From Xylaria sp. FL1777 (lineage: Eukaryota > Ascomycota > Sordariomycetes > Xylariales > Xylariaceae), in NCBI GenBank assembly GCA_022578965.1, contig MU400611.1, forward strand, positions 1 to 64,000: a stretch of DNA of 64,000 nt, given 5' to 3'. Below the pieces are notes generated by a model. It was not told the DNA's origin, searched no databases, and saw only the letters and a list, made by a program, of their open reading frames with translations. Position numbers and translations under genes: made by a program. Numbering within the stretch: the stretch's first letter is position 1; each line of letters opens with the position of its first letter. Below are positions 33,575 through 46,350 of this stretch, piece by piece.

Positions 33575-34089
33575 TGTTATAAAATAAGCTAACTAAGCTA
33601 ATTAAAAGCTATATATAAAAAAAGCATACGCAAAAAAAATCCTATTTACTAAAAAAATATATATTTAAACTACTATAAAGGTTTAATATATAAACTTAAT
33701 AAACTTAAGCGTTAAGTTTATTAAGCTTTAAATTTAACAAACTTAAACGTTAAATTTATTAAGCTTTAAACTTAAAACAATATAACGTTAAGTTTATTAA
33801 AAAAAGCAATGTTTATAAATTATTACTATTATTTCTTTTATTTATATAATTATACACTTTTTATATTTAGTTACTTATTTAGTTCTAGCTTTTTAGCTAT
33901 TAACTTTTTATAACTACTAAGCACTAATATATTTATTACTTTTAATCCTTTAAGACCTTTATTAATATATAATAATAGAAGTACTTTAAAAACCTCTTTA
34001 ACGGACTACTGCTAAAGATTTTATTATTACCTGCAAATTAAAACTCTAAAGGCAAACCCGTTATATTAATATATAATAAGTTTATTACA
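33575..34089 (+). repeat. A1 3' LTR
   Basis: 515 bp, TGTTATAAAATAAGC to TTATTACA. Matches 6065-6579 with transition differences only and the same length. It retains the CA end that the 5' LTR has lost. TTATT follows (34090-34094), matching 6060-6064. Confidence 0.9.
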
Positions 34090-34094
34090 TTATT

Positions 34095-35888
34095 ATTTAT
34101 TTAAGAATGTTTTTTTTACTTAAATAACTATAATAATTTTAAACCTAATATATGTTAATAATTTTAACTTTAAAAAAAATATATTTATTAAACTAAAAAT
34201 TAATGCTTTTTAAAGCTTATAAATAATTTATAATAATTAATATAAATTATATAGCTTTATATTAATAATAGTTTATTTAAATTTTTGTTTTATTAACTTT
34301 TAATAGCAAGGTTTTAGCTTATTATAATTATAATAAGTAATAAAAAGTTAAAGCTTAACTTTAGAAAAAAAGCTTAAAAAATAGCTACTATATTTAAAAA
34401 AAGCAGCAAACATACAAATTACTTAATTTTAATATAAAGAAATAATAACAATAAATATTAATATAGAGCTTTTTTAAGTTTTATAATTAAAATAAATATA
34501 ATTTAAATCCTTTAACGAAAAATAATTAAAAAGCAAGTTTAATGCTAATAATTATAATAATTTTAGCTTTAATAATATATATTAAAATTATTGCAGTTAA
34601 AAAGCTTATAATTAAACTTTAAGCTTAGTTAATTAGTTTGTTTTATTATATATATTAGTTTAGCTAAGCTTTTTTTTTAAAAAAGCTTTATATTTTTTAT
34701 TAAGTATAATAAAAAACTAGAACTTTTATTATAAAAAAATTAAAGTGTTTAAAATAAACGTTTACTTAAATATATTAGCATAAAATAATAAAATAAAACA
34801 TAAGGTTTTATTTTATTAGTTTTTAAAACTATTATAATAATTAATAAAAATAGTTAAAAGCATTAATATTTAATTATTAAAAGTAAAATTTTTAGATTTA
34901 TTAAAAACTAACTACTATAAAAACATTTACTAAAAATGTTTTTATTAATTAAAAATAAAAATTAAAAAATTAAAAACAATTAAATATTTTTATAGTTTTA
35001 ATTATAAACTATGCTAATTAAAAATTAAACAATGTTTTTTTTTAATTTGTTTAATACTTTATAAAAAATTAAAGTTTTTAAGTTTTAAAAAAAATATAAT
35101 TATAAGGCTAAAACTTAAAAAAATTAACAAAAAAGCACTACTAAAAATAAACAAAACTACAAAGCTTTGCTTTAAAAAATATAGCTTATTATAAGTTTAA
35201 TAAAATGCTATAAAATATATTAGTTATATAGTAATTTAATGCTATTTTATAGTAAAAAATAAAATAGTTAAAGATTTTTATTAGTTATATTTTTAAATTA
35301 CAAAAAAGCTTTATAAAAAGCACTTATTATTAAATATGCTTTAAAAAAAAATATATAACAAAGTATAATAGCTTTAATATAATAAAAAAATAAATGCTTA
35401 AAGTAATTTATAATTAAGCTTTTATATAATATTTATACAAAGCAAGTTTAAAAACTTAATAAAAATAAATACTATTATTTCTTTTAATAAAAGTAAAATA
35501 AAAAAAGTTTTAAATACTTAAAAAAAAGTTTATTAATGTTATAAAAATAACGTTTTATTTTTTATTAATATAATAAAAAGCTTATAGCTTAATTTAATTT
35601 AATATAAAAAACCTTACTAACTTAACTAAATAATTATTATTAAAGCTTAAAAAAATAAATAAATTTTGCTAGTATTAAATATTTAATTATATAAAAAAGC
35701 TTTTAATTTAAATATAATATAATAGCATTTTATTATTATTGTTTAATATAATATTAGCTAATATAAAAAATGTTAAGCTTACTTTTTATAATATAAAAAA
35801 GTAAATATATTAACTTTATAGTAAGCTTAAATTACGTTAAGCTATTATAATATATAAAAAACAGTAAGCTATATTTAATATAGCTTAA
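34095..35888. other. Old AT-rich sequence D, left part
   Basis: No gene or element was recognised. The right edge has the near-palindrome TAAGCTATATTTAATATAGC followed by TTA (about 35862-35884), and a block from about 35815 that is repeated at 43810-43890. The CTTAA at 35884-35888 is the left target duplication of element C. Confidence 0.55.
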
Positions 35889-36175
35889 TGTTAAATAAGC
35901 TTTGTACGATTGTACGTTTAACACATATGTGCTAAAATAAAGTATAATAATCTTTGTATCATAAGCTGTTTATATTTTGTATGTTTAAAAGAAAAAAAGG
36001 TTTATATAAAGCAAAGGTTTTTCTTTATGTATAAGAACTTTGCTAGCATATAAGCTAAGCTAATACTAAGATTACTTTGGTTTATGCAATAGCCCTTGCA
36101 TAAAGTTGTTTTTGTGCGAAACTTATTATATGTATTATACATAAGAGTTATAACTAATAATTAGTTATTTTAACA
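35889..36175 (-). repeat. C LTR (3' LTR on the - strand)
   Basis: 287 bp, beginning TGTTAAATAAGC and ending TTATTTTAACA, so the TG…CA tips with a TGTTA/TAACA inverted repeat are intact. Partner of 42977-43263 with the same length and transition-type differences. Inside the element next to it, the - strand carries an A-rich stretch at about 36176-36200 that could be the polypurine tract. Confidence 0.93.
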
Positions 36176-37514
36176 CTAGCTATTTTTTTTTTGGTTGTAA
36201 TTCCTTTTATATAATGCTATTTAAAAAAAATAAAAAAGAATGGTTCTATAGAAAATTAAACACTTAGTACTTTAGTTTTTGCAAAAAAGGGGTTGCTTAT
36301 ATGTTTGCTTTTTTTGAACTCTGTAATTATATAAAGCTTAAGTTTAAAAGTAGTTACTTTTTAAGTAAAGCACTTAAACTTTTGTACGGTTTAATTATTG
36401 CTAGCATAATTAAAGTTCTTTGTTCTTATTATTATATAGCTAACTAACGTTAGTTAATAGTATAAAATAAAATATTAGCAGTAAGCAATTTATATTAAGG
36501 TTAATTAAGGGTTTTTTTTTTGTACAGCAGCAAGTTTAATAATATACTAAAGTATAAAAGCTAGGCTTTATTTATAAAAAAAGCCTAAATTTTGCAGTAC
36601 TTTTTGTTGCTTTTATATCTTTAAACTTTTTACTTTGTATAGCTGCTTATTTTGCTATTAGCTGCTTTATATGCATATATACATACTTATAACAGCCTTA
36701 CACTTAGTTATTTTTATATATATATTTATATATATATATATATATACTTGTATAATAGCTGCTTTACTATAGTATAACATTAATAGTTGCTAGCTTTACG
36801 TTATAAGCTAAAACAGTAGTTATAATGTTATATAATTATTAACTAGTAATTCTAGCAATTAATTGTTTTTTTAGTTATTATATATAAATATATGTTTTTG
36901 TTTTCTTTTTATATAGCTTATTATTTAAGTAATCTACTAATAATTATTTATTATACAAAAGGTAATAAGTTTTAAGTTGCATTAATGCTTTCGGTTAATA
37001 TTAAGGTTTAAATTTTATATAGTGCTTTAATTACCTTTATTATAGCTTAGATAATTTGTTATAAAAGCTACTTTTATGCAGTACTTATTTAGTTGTATAG
37101 CATTACAGTTGCTTTATATAGCTAAAATGCTTATATAAACTACAAAAGCTTTTTATTTTAAAGTTGCTAATAGGTAATAAAATTCCAAAATAATGCATAT
37201 ATTACGTATATTTAGCAATTATATAATATTTGTTGCAATTATTATGCTTAAATAAATAAAAAGAAATTAAGTATTATATAATAATTTAGTAAAAAAGGTA
37301 AAAAGAAATATTAAGCACTTATATATAGCTTAAAGAATAGTTATACAAAAAAAAATATAAGATTTGCAATGTTTTATAGTTTTTAGTATTTTTTTTAAAA
37401 TTAAATATATTTGCTTGTTGCTTTTTTACTTATTATATAATTATTATAATAATTTCCGTACAAAAGTATTCTTTTAACTTTTTTTTTTAATTTGTTTGTA
37501 CAAAGGTTATTTTT
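36176..37514 (-). other. C internal 3' region, no domain recognised
   Basis: About 1.3 kb between RNase H and the 3' LTR. A moderately open frame can be followed at 36900-37250 on the - strand but matches nothing I know. This is longer than the usual Copia 3' untranslated region, so it may include an extra reading frame. Confidence 0.4.
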
Positions 37515-38028
37515 ATTTCCTTTTTACGAATGCTTTTACTTATACAATTAGCTAGTTTATAAATACTAGGGTTTTTAGCGCTTAGTTTAGTGTTTTTTTT
37601 ATAAACGCGTTAGCTAAATTGTTTTTGCTATTAATTTATTATACTTTAGAGATTTCTTTTTTTTTATACAACTTTCTAAGTAATATAATATTAATTATAA
37701 AGCATTTTTCTTAAGTAGTTTTTAGCTTTACTAAACAATTATATAACAATTTTAAGTTTAAATATAGTATAACAAAAATTAAAAATATTTCTAGCGTAGC
37801 TATAATTTTCTAAAATGTTATATAAAAAGCTATAACATTATTAAAGCTATTTATTATGCTATATAATTTACTAGCTAGCATACTTTATATTACTTGCTTA
37901 TACTTACTAAAGTTTTAATATATAATGTTTTTTTTAATTTTAAAAGCTAGGTTTTCTTTTGTATAATGCTTTATTATAAGTATAATAATAAATCTAAGTT
38001 ATAAAATTATATTAGTATTATTTACAAA
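37515..38028 (-). pseudogene. C RNase H relic (Copia type)
   Basis: From 38028 leftward, one - strand frame runs for about 170 codons with few stops and matches the RNase H of fungal Copia polyproteins. It opens Phe-Val-Asn-Asn-Thr-Asn. It continues through Ser-Met-Leu-Ala-Ser-Lys-Leu-Tyr (family: Val-Leu-Ala-Ser-Glu-Leu-Tyr, catalytic Glu now Lys by G-to-A), Leu-Leu-Tyr-Asn-Cys-Leu-Val-Lys-Leu and Leu-Arg-Lys-Leu-Tyr-Lys. It ends in Asn-Asn-Leu-Ala-Asn-Ala-Phe-Ile-Lys-Lys (family: Asn-Pro-Ala-Asp-Ala-x-Thr-Lys). The Phe-Val-Asn-Asn-Thr-Asn opening looks like a LINE RT box in isolation, but the downstream match decides for Copia RNase H. Confidence 0.85.
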
Positions 38029-39300
38029 TAAACCGTTTATAAAAATAAATAGTTTTATATAGCTTAAGTTTAAAAGTATAAACGTTAATCCGTAGTTATA
38101 ATTATTTATTTACTACTTAATTTTATAATTTAGATTTTTAATATTTGCTAGTGCTAAGTTAATTATTTAGGCAGCAGCTGCAAAGTTATATGCAGCTTTT
38201 AATTAGCAAATGCTGCTTATATAAGCGTTATGTACGCATTAAAAAATATATTGCTATGCAACATTTTTTATATAAGGGTTAATTAAAGCTAGTTAGTTTG
38301 TTTAGCTTTTTTATATAAGCGTTATATTTTCTTTGTATAAAAAAGTAATTTAACTACTGTTAAATTTAATAGGGTAATTTTGTTATAAAGTTTTTTTTAG
38401 CTTTGCATAAAACTTTGCTTTATATAATTTACGTTTTTTTTTTGCTAAAAATTTAAGTGTAGCAAAGCTAAACGTATTATTTGTTTATAAACTTATAATG
38501 CTAAATTTGTACGAATGTTTTAATATAAATAATAAATATAAGTTATACGTAAAAACTATTATACTAAGTTTTTTATAGTAATATTAGTAGTAAGTTTTAA
38601 ACTAATATAGCTTTAATTTAGCTAAGCTATATAATAGTTATATAATTTATATAATAGTTCTTTTAAAATACTTTAAAATAAGTTTAAAAGGTAGTTATGC
38701 AAAGATCTTTTATATAAGCTTGTTTTTTGATTATATATATGCTTACATAATATTTTAAAGCTTGCTTAAAGCGTTAAAGTCTTAAATTAGCAAAAGGCTT
38801 AAAGCTAATAATAGCTATTAGTTTATTTGCTAAATTGTTAATAATTAAGTTAGTACAGTTTTTTTTTTTGTATTATTATAGCTTTATATAATTAATTTAA
38901 ACTTTTTATATAGCTTAGTTGTTTTTTTTTTAATTTTTTATACAAAGCAAAACTTAAAAATTTAAGTATTATTATATTTATTCAGATTATATTTTATAAA
39001 CTAAAAAATACCTCGTATAATAAAGTTATTAATTTTTATAGCGTTTAATTTTTTAAATAAAGCGCTAAAGGTATTAATAATGCTATTTTTGCATAACTTT
39101 ACTACTAAAGCATAGTTTTGTTTTTTTTTTAAAATTAAAAACAAGTTACTAATGTTTTATATAAACGCTATAAAAAAGTTTTCAGCTTTTTTAGGTTTTT
39201 TGCGTTTTCTTTGTATAGCTAGTTTTATAGCTAGTTTTATAGCAGTTATGTTTTTTTTTTTACTATTTACTAAAGTATGTTTAATTATATAGTAGTATAG
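38029..39300 (-). pseudogene. C reverse transcriptase relic (Copia type)
   Basis: The catalytic box is at 38473-38484, read on the - strand as Thr-Asn-Asn-Thr. Active fungal Copia RTs have Thr-Asp-Asp-Thr (or Val-Asp-Asp) there; both Asp are Asn by G-to-A. It is followed by Phe-Ser-Phe-Ala-Thr-Leu-Lys-Phe-Leu-Ala-Lys-Lys and Tyr-Lys-Ala-Lys-Phe-Tyr-Ala-Lys, the expected family continuation, leading into RNase H. The upstream limit is an estimate. Stops fall mainly at positions that could have been Gln or Trp. Confidence 0.82.
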
Positions 39301-42300
39301 TTTAACTTATGTTTATTTAAAGCAAATTAAGCTGTTCGTAAAATTAATAATTATATTAGGTTTTTTAATTAACTATATTTTATATAGTTTTTTTTAGCTT
39401 TGCTTTTTATGTTATATAAGGACTTTATTGCGTAAAAATAAAAATAATAATTTATATAAAGCTAGCTTATTACGTTTATAAATTATATAGCTAATTTTAA
39501 CTTTTGTTTGTTTTTTGCGAAGCATTTTTATAGCTTTTTTAACTGCTTTAGCTTTTTGTATAATATTTAGCAAAAAAAAAAAATCTTAATTAACTTTTAA
39601 ATATGCCTTAAATATAAAAAGCGTTAAAACTAAGCTATTAAGCTTTGCAGTATTATTTAAAGCTTTAACTGCTATTTATAAAATTAACTTATTTTTTGTA
39701 TAATAACTTAATTTAGCTTTTAGTATATTATATATATAACAAAAAGGTTTATATGCTTTTTTTATTTTACTAATAGCTTAGTAAGCTTTAATAGGCATTT
39801 TTTAGCACTTTATACTTATAATTTTAGCTTAGTTTTAAAATTCTTCGGACAAAAAGTTTATGCTAAAGTTATATATAATATAGTTTAAAAGTCTTTAATA
39901 TACGTTAATTTAGCACTTATATAAAGCTTTTTAAGCGTTTTATACAAACATAAATTTTAAAAATATAACTGCTTAAAACAATATAGCTGCATTAATTATA
40001 TATAAAACCTGCTTATTGTTTATTTATATAGCATTAATTATAACTTTATAATTAAAGTTGCAGTTATTTTTAATTATAAACTTAAAACAATAAAGTGCTT
40101 AATTATATAACTAGTAATAATAACAGAACTTTTAGATTTTTTTTAAAGCAAAGCAATTAATATTATAGTTTGTATAACTAAGCATATTATATAGTTTTTT
40201 TATATAAAAGTATCTAAAGCATTTATAAAGCTTTTAAAGTTTTGTTTTTATAAAATATAAACTTGCTTTATATAAGCTAATATTAAAAAACAAGTGTTTT
40301 TATTTTTATATAATAAAAATAGTTTTTTTGTTTTGTTATATAATAACGTTTTTTATATTATTAAAGTATGCTTTTAAGCAGTTAGCGTTTTTTAATAAAA
40401 ATAAAAAAAAAATAAAAATATTTAAAATATAGTATATAATTATACTAAAAGCGTTTTTTATTTATATAGTACTTATAGTACTTATAGTATTATTTCTACT
40501 AAAATAAATATAAGCATTACTTAAGGTTTAACTAACTTTTATATAAAGATATATTTAAAAGTATGCTTTTAATTAAGCTTTTCTTACTATTAAATAATTA
40601 AAAGCGCTAATATTTTAAAGTTTACTTTAGTAGTTTATACAATAATAATTGCTTAATATAAACTAATTGCATAGCATTATTATTTTATAGTTTTAAATAT
40701 TTTTTCTTGTTATATAATAAAAAAATATGCTATTTATTAAATACTAAGTAGTTTAGTTATTAAATTTTTTATTAATATTTTTAGTACTATTATTTAACTT
40801 TAAATATCTTTTGCATTTTGCTACATATAAAGAAAATTCTTTTAAAATAAGTTTTTAGCTATAAATTATTTTGTGCAAATTAAAGAATACATTTTTTACA
40901 CAAGCTTTTTTTTAGAAAGTATAGCATATTAACTAGTAGTTTTTCTTTTAGCAAACAAAGCATTTCTTGTTTATATAAAAGTTTTAGTTCTTTTAATTAT
41001 AACTTTAAAAGTAGTTTAACTGTTTAGTTAATTAACTTAATAACTTTAATATAAATTTAAATTGTTAGTTTTTTATATAGCTATAATTATATTTTTAGTT
41101 TATAAAGTATAACTTATTGTTTTTTTATATAAAAGTTTTTGCTGTACTATTTAATGTTATACGTAAGTATGCTTATAAGTTAGCAAAAAATCCTTTATAT
41201 ATAAGTTTTTAAAAAATTAATACTATAGCTAACTTTAGTACACTTTAATATGCTTATATAACGTTTATACTTAGTTAAATTTTGCTTTAATAGTTAACAT
41301 TAAGCGCTTATTATGCTTTTTTAAGCTTATTAAGCATTAATTTAAATATTTTATATAAAGCTAAGTTTAAGTTTTCTTTTTTTATTTATACAAAAAAAAC
41401 TATTGTTTAGTTAACTTAATACTAGCTATAATTTATATTAGTATTAAAGTAAATATTTATTATATAGTATATTTTACTTTAAGTTTTGTTTAAACTAATA
41501 TAATTAATAAAAAAGTTTTTTGCATAACCTTTTAAAATATATAAAAATATAGCATAATATTAGTTTTTTATAATTTTAATATATTAGCAAGCAGCAATAA
41601 ATAAACAAGCTTTATTATATAATAAATTATATAGCTTGCTTATATAATTCTAGCTTAAGTTTTAGCTTTTTTAAAAAGCAATATATTTATTAAAAAGTAT
41701 AAATCTGTTTTATATAAACCTTATTAAAAATAAGTTAAAAAACATGCTTTTAATAGCTAAATCTAGTATTATATAAACATATGTTTTTTATCTTAATATT
41801 TGCAGTAAATAATGCTAAACAAAGTATTTATATACTAATTAAAAAATTAGTTTATAGCTTACTTTTGTTATATAAAAATTAAACAGCTTAAAAAAATTCT
41901 AGTGTTTAATATTTAGCTAAATTAATTATAGTTAGTATTTATGTTATTATGTTTAAAATTGTACGTTAAAACTTAGGTTTTTAAAAGGTAATTTAGTATA
42001 TAAATAGTTTAAAAAATCTTAACTATTATACAAAAAAATATTTAGCTATTAGCTTAATATTAAAAATATTGCTAATAGTTAAATAGTTATTATATAATAA
42101 ATATTTAATAGTTCTTTTAATTTTTTAATTATAAAGTTTTTATAAGCTATTTTTATAAGCTTTTAAATTATAGTTATTTTTAATGTTAAATGGATTTTTT
42201 TTAACTTAAGGTTTTTAAGCAAAGCGCTTTATATGCCTTAATAAATTTCTTAGAAATAATTTTCTGTTTATTTTTCAAAAGTTTTAGCAAACCTTTTTTA

Positions 42301-42976
42301 AAAGTAGTCCAGTAATCTATAAAAATATAAATAGTTAGCATAATAAAATGCTAGCTTAATATTTAGTTTAATCTTAGTTATATAGCTAAAATCAATTTTT
42401 TAGCTTTATATTTTAAAATTAATTTAAGCATTTATTTGTTATATGCTTATTAAAACGTTTTTAATTAAATCTTTATATATAAAAGTAATTAGCCTTAACT
42501 TTAAAGGCATTATAAACAGTTGTTTGTTTTTTTAAAACATAGTAAATTTAGCTAAATTATATAGTATATTTAATTTTATATTTAGGTTATATAAGTTGCT
42601 GTTTTGCTTTTGTATAGCAATATAATTAATATATTGCTTAGTGTTTATATAGCAATATAGTTAAAAAAGTAGTAAAGTTGCTTGCTATTTTTTTTATTTT
42701 GTTTTTAGTACTAATAAACAAGTTAAAAGTTTAGTTTCCGTATGTAAATAAATTAGATCTTTTTTTTTTTTTTTTTATACGTGCTTATTTTAGCTAATTA
42801 AAAAAAGTAAACTAAACAATGTATTTATACGTTAAAAGAAAAACAAGCGTAATATAAAAAACAAATCTCTTTTTAATAAATTAAAATAAAAGTATATTAT
42901 ATAACTCTGTTATTACTTTAGCTAATTTATAGTTTGTTATAAATAAGTTAAAAGTATAAATATAACTATTAATTAG
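39301..42976 (-). pseudogene. C integrase and gag region (position-based)
   Basis: By Copia order (gag, protease, integrase, RT, RNase H) this 3.7 kb should hold gag to integrase on the - strand, from the 5' LTR at 42977 leftward. It is T-rich on the + strand with no open frame. No zinc knuckle, protease or integrase motif could be fixed by reading. Confidence 0.5.
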
Positions 42977-43263
42977 TATTAAATAAGCTTTATATAATTG
43001 TACGTTTAATATATATGTGCTAAAACAAAGTACAATAATCTTTATATTGTAAGCTGTTTATATTTTATATGTTTAAAAGAAAAAAAAGTTCGTATAAAAC
43101 AAAAGTTTTCCTTTATATGTAAGAACTTTGCTAGCGTATAAGCTAAGCTAACACTAAAATTACTTCAGTTCATATAATAGCTTTTGCACGGAGTGGTTTC
43201 CGTGCAAAACTTATTGTACGTACTATACATAAGAGTTACAACTAATAACTAGTTATTCCAACA
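42977..43263 (-). repeat. C LTR (5' LTR on the - strand)
   Basis: 287 bp, starting TATTAAATAAGC (TG tip decayed to TA) and ending TTATTCCAACA. It is followed by the CTTAA duplication at 43264-43268. A local inverted repeat, TTTGCACGG / CCGTGCAAA, is visible near 43192-43216. Confidence 0.93.
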
Positions 43264-46200
43264 CTTAATATATATATTAATCTTATAAAAAATTATAACT
43301 TTTTTAAATAAATTTAAATATTTAAAGCAAAAAAAATAAAGCTAGTTATACTATAATAATATAATTTATAACTTTATATATTAAAAAAATATATATATAT
43401 TTTTATAAATGCTAAACATAATAAAAATTAATAAATTAAAAGCTTATTTTTAATTTTATAAGTAATAATATATAGCTATTTTTAATTAATAAAGTAATTT
43501 ATTTGTTTAATTATAATAATAAATAAAACATTTATTTGCTAAATAACTTATATTGCTTTAATAATATATTAGCTTTTTAAAAAAACTATTTGTTTAAATA
43601 AATAAAAATTAAATATAATAATAAATTAAGAGTATATTATATATTATAAGCTTATAATAGTAAAATATTTTACTAGTTTAATACTTTTATTTTTTTAAAG
43701 AAAGCTTTTTATAGTTAAAAAAAAAGCAAAAAAACTTGCTTAATATAAATAATATTACTTAGTATAAAAAACGCCTTTTATATTTTTAAAATAATTTAAA
43801 AGTATATAATTAACATTATAGCAAGCTTAAGTTATATTAAACTATTATAATATACAAAAGAAAATAAGCTATATTTTATATAGCTTAAAATATATATTAA
43901 TTTTTTAAAAAATTAAGTTTTTATAAATAAGCTTAATAAATCAAAATATAAAAAAGCTATTATTATAGCTATAGCTAGTTAAAAAAAAATTGCTATAATA
44001 CTTTTAAATGTTTTAAGCTATATATATATTATATTAATAAAAACAGCAAGTATTTTTTTAATAAAAATACTTAAGTAATTTTATTAAACTTTATTATACT
44101 AAAAATAAAGCATTATAATTATTGCTTTTTAATAAGGAATTTTTAATAAATATAAATTATTAACTTATATTAATTATATTTTTGCTTTTTATATATATTG
44201 CTTATTATTACTATTAATTAAATAGCTTAATAAAGCTTTTAAATTAGCTTAAAAAAGTTAGTAATAATATTTTTAAGCTAAAAAGTTATTTAAACTTAGT
44301 TATTTAAAAAAAATAAAAGTTATAACAAAGTTTTTATTAATAAACTAGCAAAAAGATTATTATAAAGTTAACTTTAATTCTTTACTTTTTATAAAAATAC
44401 TTTTTATATTATTTTAGCAAGCTTAAAAAAATTTACTAAAAATTTATAAACTTTTGTTTTATAATAAGTTATTTTAAAATTATATAAAAAAATAAAGTTA
44501 AAACTTTTAATAATAAATTTTTTAGTTTTAATATTAATAAAAAACGTAGCAAAATATAATAAATAATATAAATTATAAAACTTAATAAATCATTAAATTT
44601 TTAAACGTATATTATATTTACTAATATTTTAGTAAATATATTTATTTAAACGTTATTTTAACTTTTAATGCTTTTATTATATAATATTAAAAAATTATTT
44701 TATTTTATAAAATAACTTTTAAAAATAAGTAATAAAATTATTTTATTTTTTAAATATAATAGTTAAATCTTTTAATTTTATTAATAAAATAAGCTAACGT
44801 TTAGCTAAAAAACCTATAATTTTATATTAATTAACTTTAGATTAAATAAAAATACTTATTAAACTTAAGCATATTAATAAACAAAAAAAAAAACTAACAA
44901 AAATTGCTTTAATAATAGCAAATAAAGCAATAATAGCTTAAATTTAAAATTTAGCTTATTAAAATCTAAGTTATAATTTATAAAAAATGCTTTAAGTAAA
45001 ATGCTTTTTAAGTTTTTTAAAATAAAACGCTATAAAAAGTAAAAACTTTATATAATTAAATACTAATATTTATATAAAGCTTTTTTAATAAATTAAATAA
45101 TTTAAAAATGTTGCTTTAAATAAAAAATAAATTTTTTTTAAAGCTAAATATAAGCTAAAAACTAATAATATATAAATAAAGTAATTAAAAAATAAAAAGC
45201 ACTTTAAAAAAAAAGTTAAATAATATATAAAATTATTAAAAAAAAACGTTTATAATTAAACTTTTTTTTAGTAAATTAGCTAATATTTTTATTAGTATAC
45301 TTTGCTAAATAAAAGCTAGCATTAGTTTTTATAAAAAAATAAAAGCAAAAAAAACGTAGCTTTTTTAAAAATATTATAGCTTTTTGTATAATATTTTTAT
45401 AAAAACTAAAAACTGCGCTTTTAAGCAAAAATGCTAATATAATAATTATTAATAATCTATTTTAAAACATAAACCAAAAAATCAAACAATAGTGCAAATA
45501 TTTAAATATTAAACTTTTATATATAATAAAAATAAATAAAAATAAAAGCTTTTTTATAAAATATATTATTAATTAATTTTAAAATTTATAAATAGATTTA
45601 AATAAAAGCATTATTATTTAAACCTAAAAAATAATAAATTATATATAAATAAAATAAAGCTAAAAAAAACTTTAATAAAAGCTTATAGTAGTTTTAATAT
45701 ATAAATTAATTATTAAATTTATATATAAAAGCAAAAAACTTATTAAATTATTTAATAGCTAATTATTATTAAAGTTTTTTTTAAAATAATAGTATTAAAT
45801 ATTTAGGTTTATAAAGTAAAGCAAATAATTAAAAACATAAAAGCACTTTTTAGCTTTTATTTATTTTTAAACTTTAAATATATAAAAAGCTTTTATTGCT
45901 TAATTAAATATAAGCATTTAAATATATTAATATTAATAAGCTATTTTTAGTAACTAAAACTAATAATGCAAAATAAACTAAATATAAAGTTAAAATACTA
46001 AAATAAATATTTATTAAACATTATAAAAAATGTTAATATATTTAAATAATAAAATAGTAGCTATAAAAGTTAAAATTTGCTAAAAATTATATAATAACTT
46101 ATTTATTAAATATGTTAGCTTTAAAAATAAATAGCACTTAAACGTTTTATTTATATTTTACTTTTAAAGTAAAAAAAAAGCCTTAAAAAATAAACAGCTA

Positions 46201-46350
46201 TAAAAATTTAATAATAAAGCTTAAAGCATAAGCTTAAGTTAAATAACTTTTAATATAAATCTTAATAATAAGTTTTATTTTTTTAGCATAAACATTATAA
46301 ATTTTTAAGTAATAATATATTAATATTTTTTTTTTTTTTATAAATAAAAT
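43264..46350. other. Old AT-rich sequence D, right part
   Basis: No gene or complete element. A block at about 43810-43920 (GCTTAAGTTATATTAAACTA, then a near-palindrome AAGCTATATTTTATATAGCTT-like core) repeats the sequence that originally straddled the C insertion (35815-35888 joined to 43264-43300). D therefore carries a direct repeat about 0.6 kb apart once C is removed. The rest is featureless AT-rich DNA up to the B2 end. Confidence 0.55.

Larger units (their letters stand above)
6065..34089 (+). mobile_element. Family A Ty3/Gypsy chromovirus, copy A1, split by nested insertions
   Basis: The full span runs from a 5' LTR (6065-6579) to a 3' LTR (33575-34089), each exactly 515 bp, beginning TGTTATAAAAT and ending TTATTACA or its decayed form TTATTATA. 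Candidate 5 bp target duplications TTATT flank it at 6060-6064 and 34090-34094. Removing B1 (about 10113-21704) and Y (24145-32846) leaves an element of about 7.7 kb. Its order is LTR, gag with zinc knuckle, reverse transcriptase, RNase H, integrase, chromodomain, polypurine tract, LTR, which is the Ty3/Gypsy chromovirus order. Collinearity was checked against A2/A3, which carry the same segments uninterrupted on the other strand. All coding parts are saturated with stops. Confidence 0.88.
35889..43263 (-). mobile_element. Element C: Ty1/Copia retrotransposon inserted in D
   Basis: A 7,375 bp element with 287 bp LTRs (35889-36175 and 42977-43263). It is flanked by the perfect 5 bp duplication CTTAA (35884-35888 and 43264-43268). 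RT and RNase H relics read on the - strand, with RNase H nearest the left LTR. That RNase H-last order, plus the sequence of both domains, places it in Ty1/Copia. The 5' LTR is therefore the right-hand one, and integrase and gag should lie at about 39.5-42.9 kb. Confidence 0.92.

Noticed and set aside
36718..36750. TA-dinucleotide run as a regulatory element
   Set aside because: Short TA microsatellites occur throughout this AT-saturated DNA; nothing marks this one as functional.
38011..38028. LINE (Tad-like) reverse transcriptase box Phe-Val-Asn-Asn-Thr-Asn
   Set aside because: The downstream frame follows Copia RNase H, the Copia RT box lies at 38473-38484, and the element has LTRs with target duplications.
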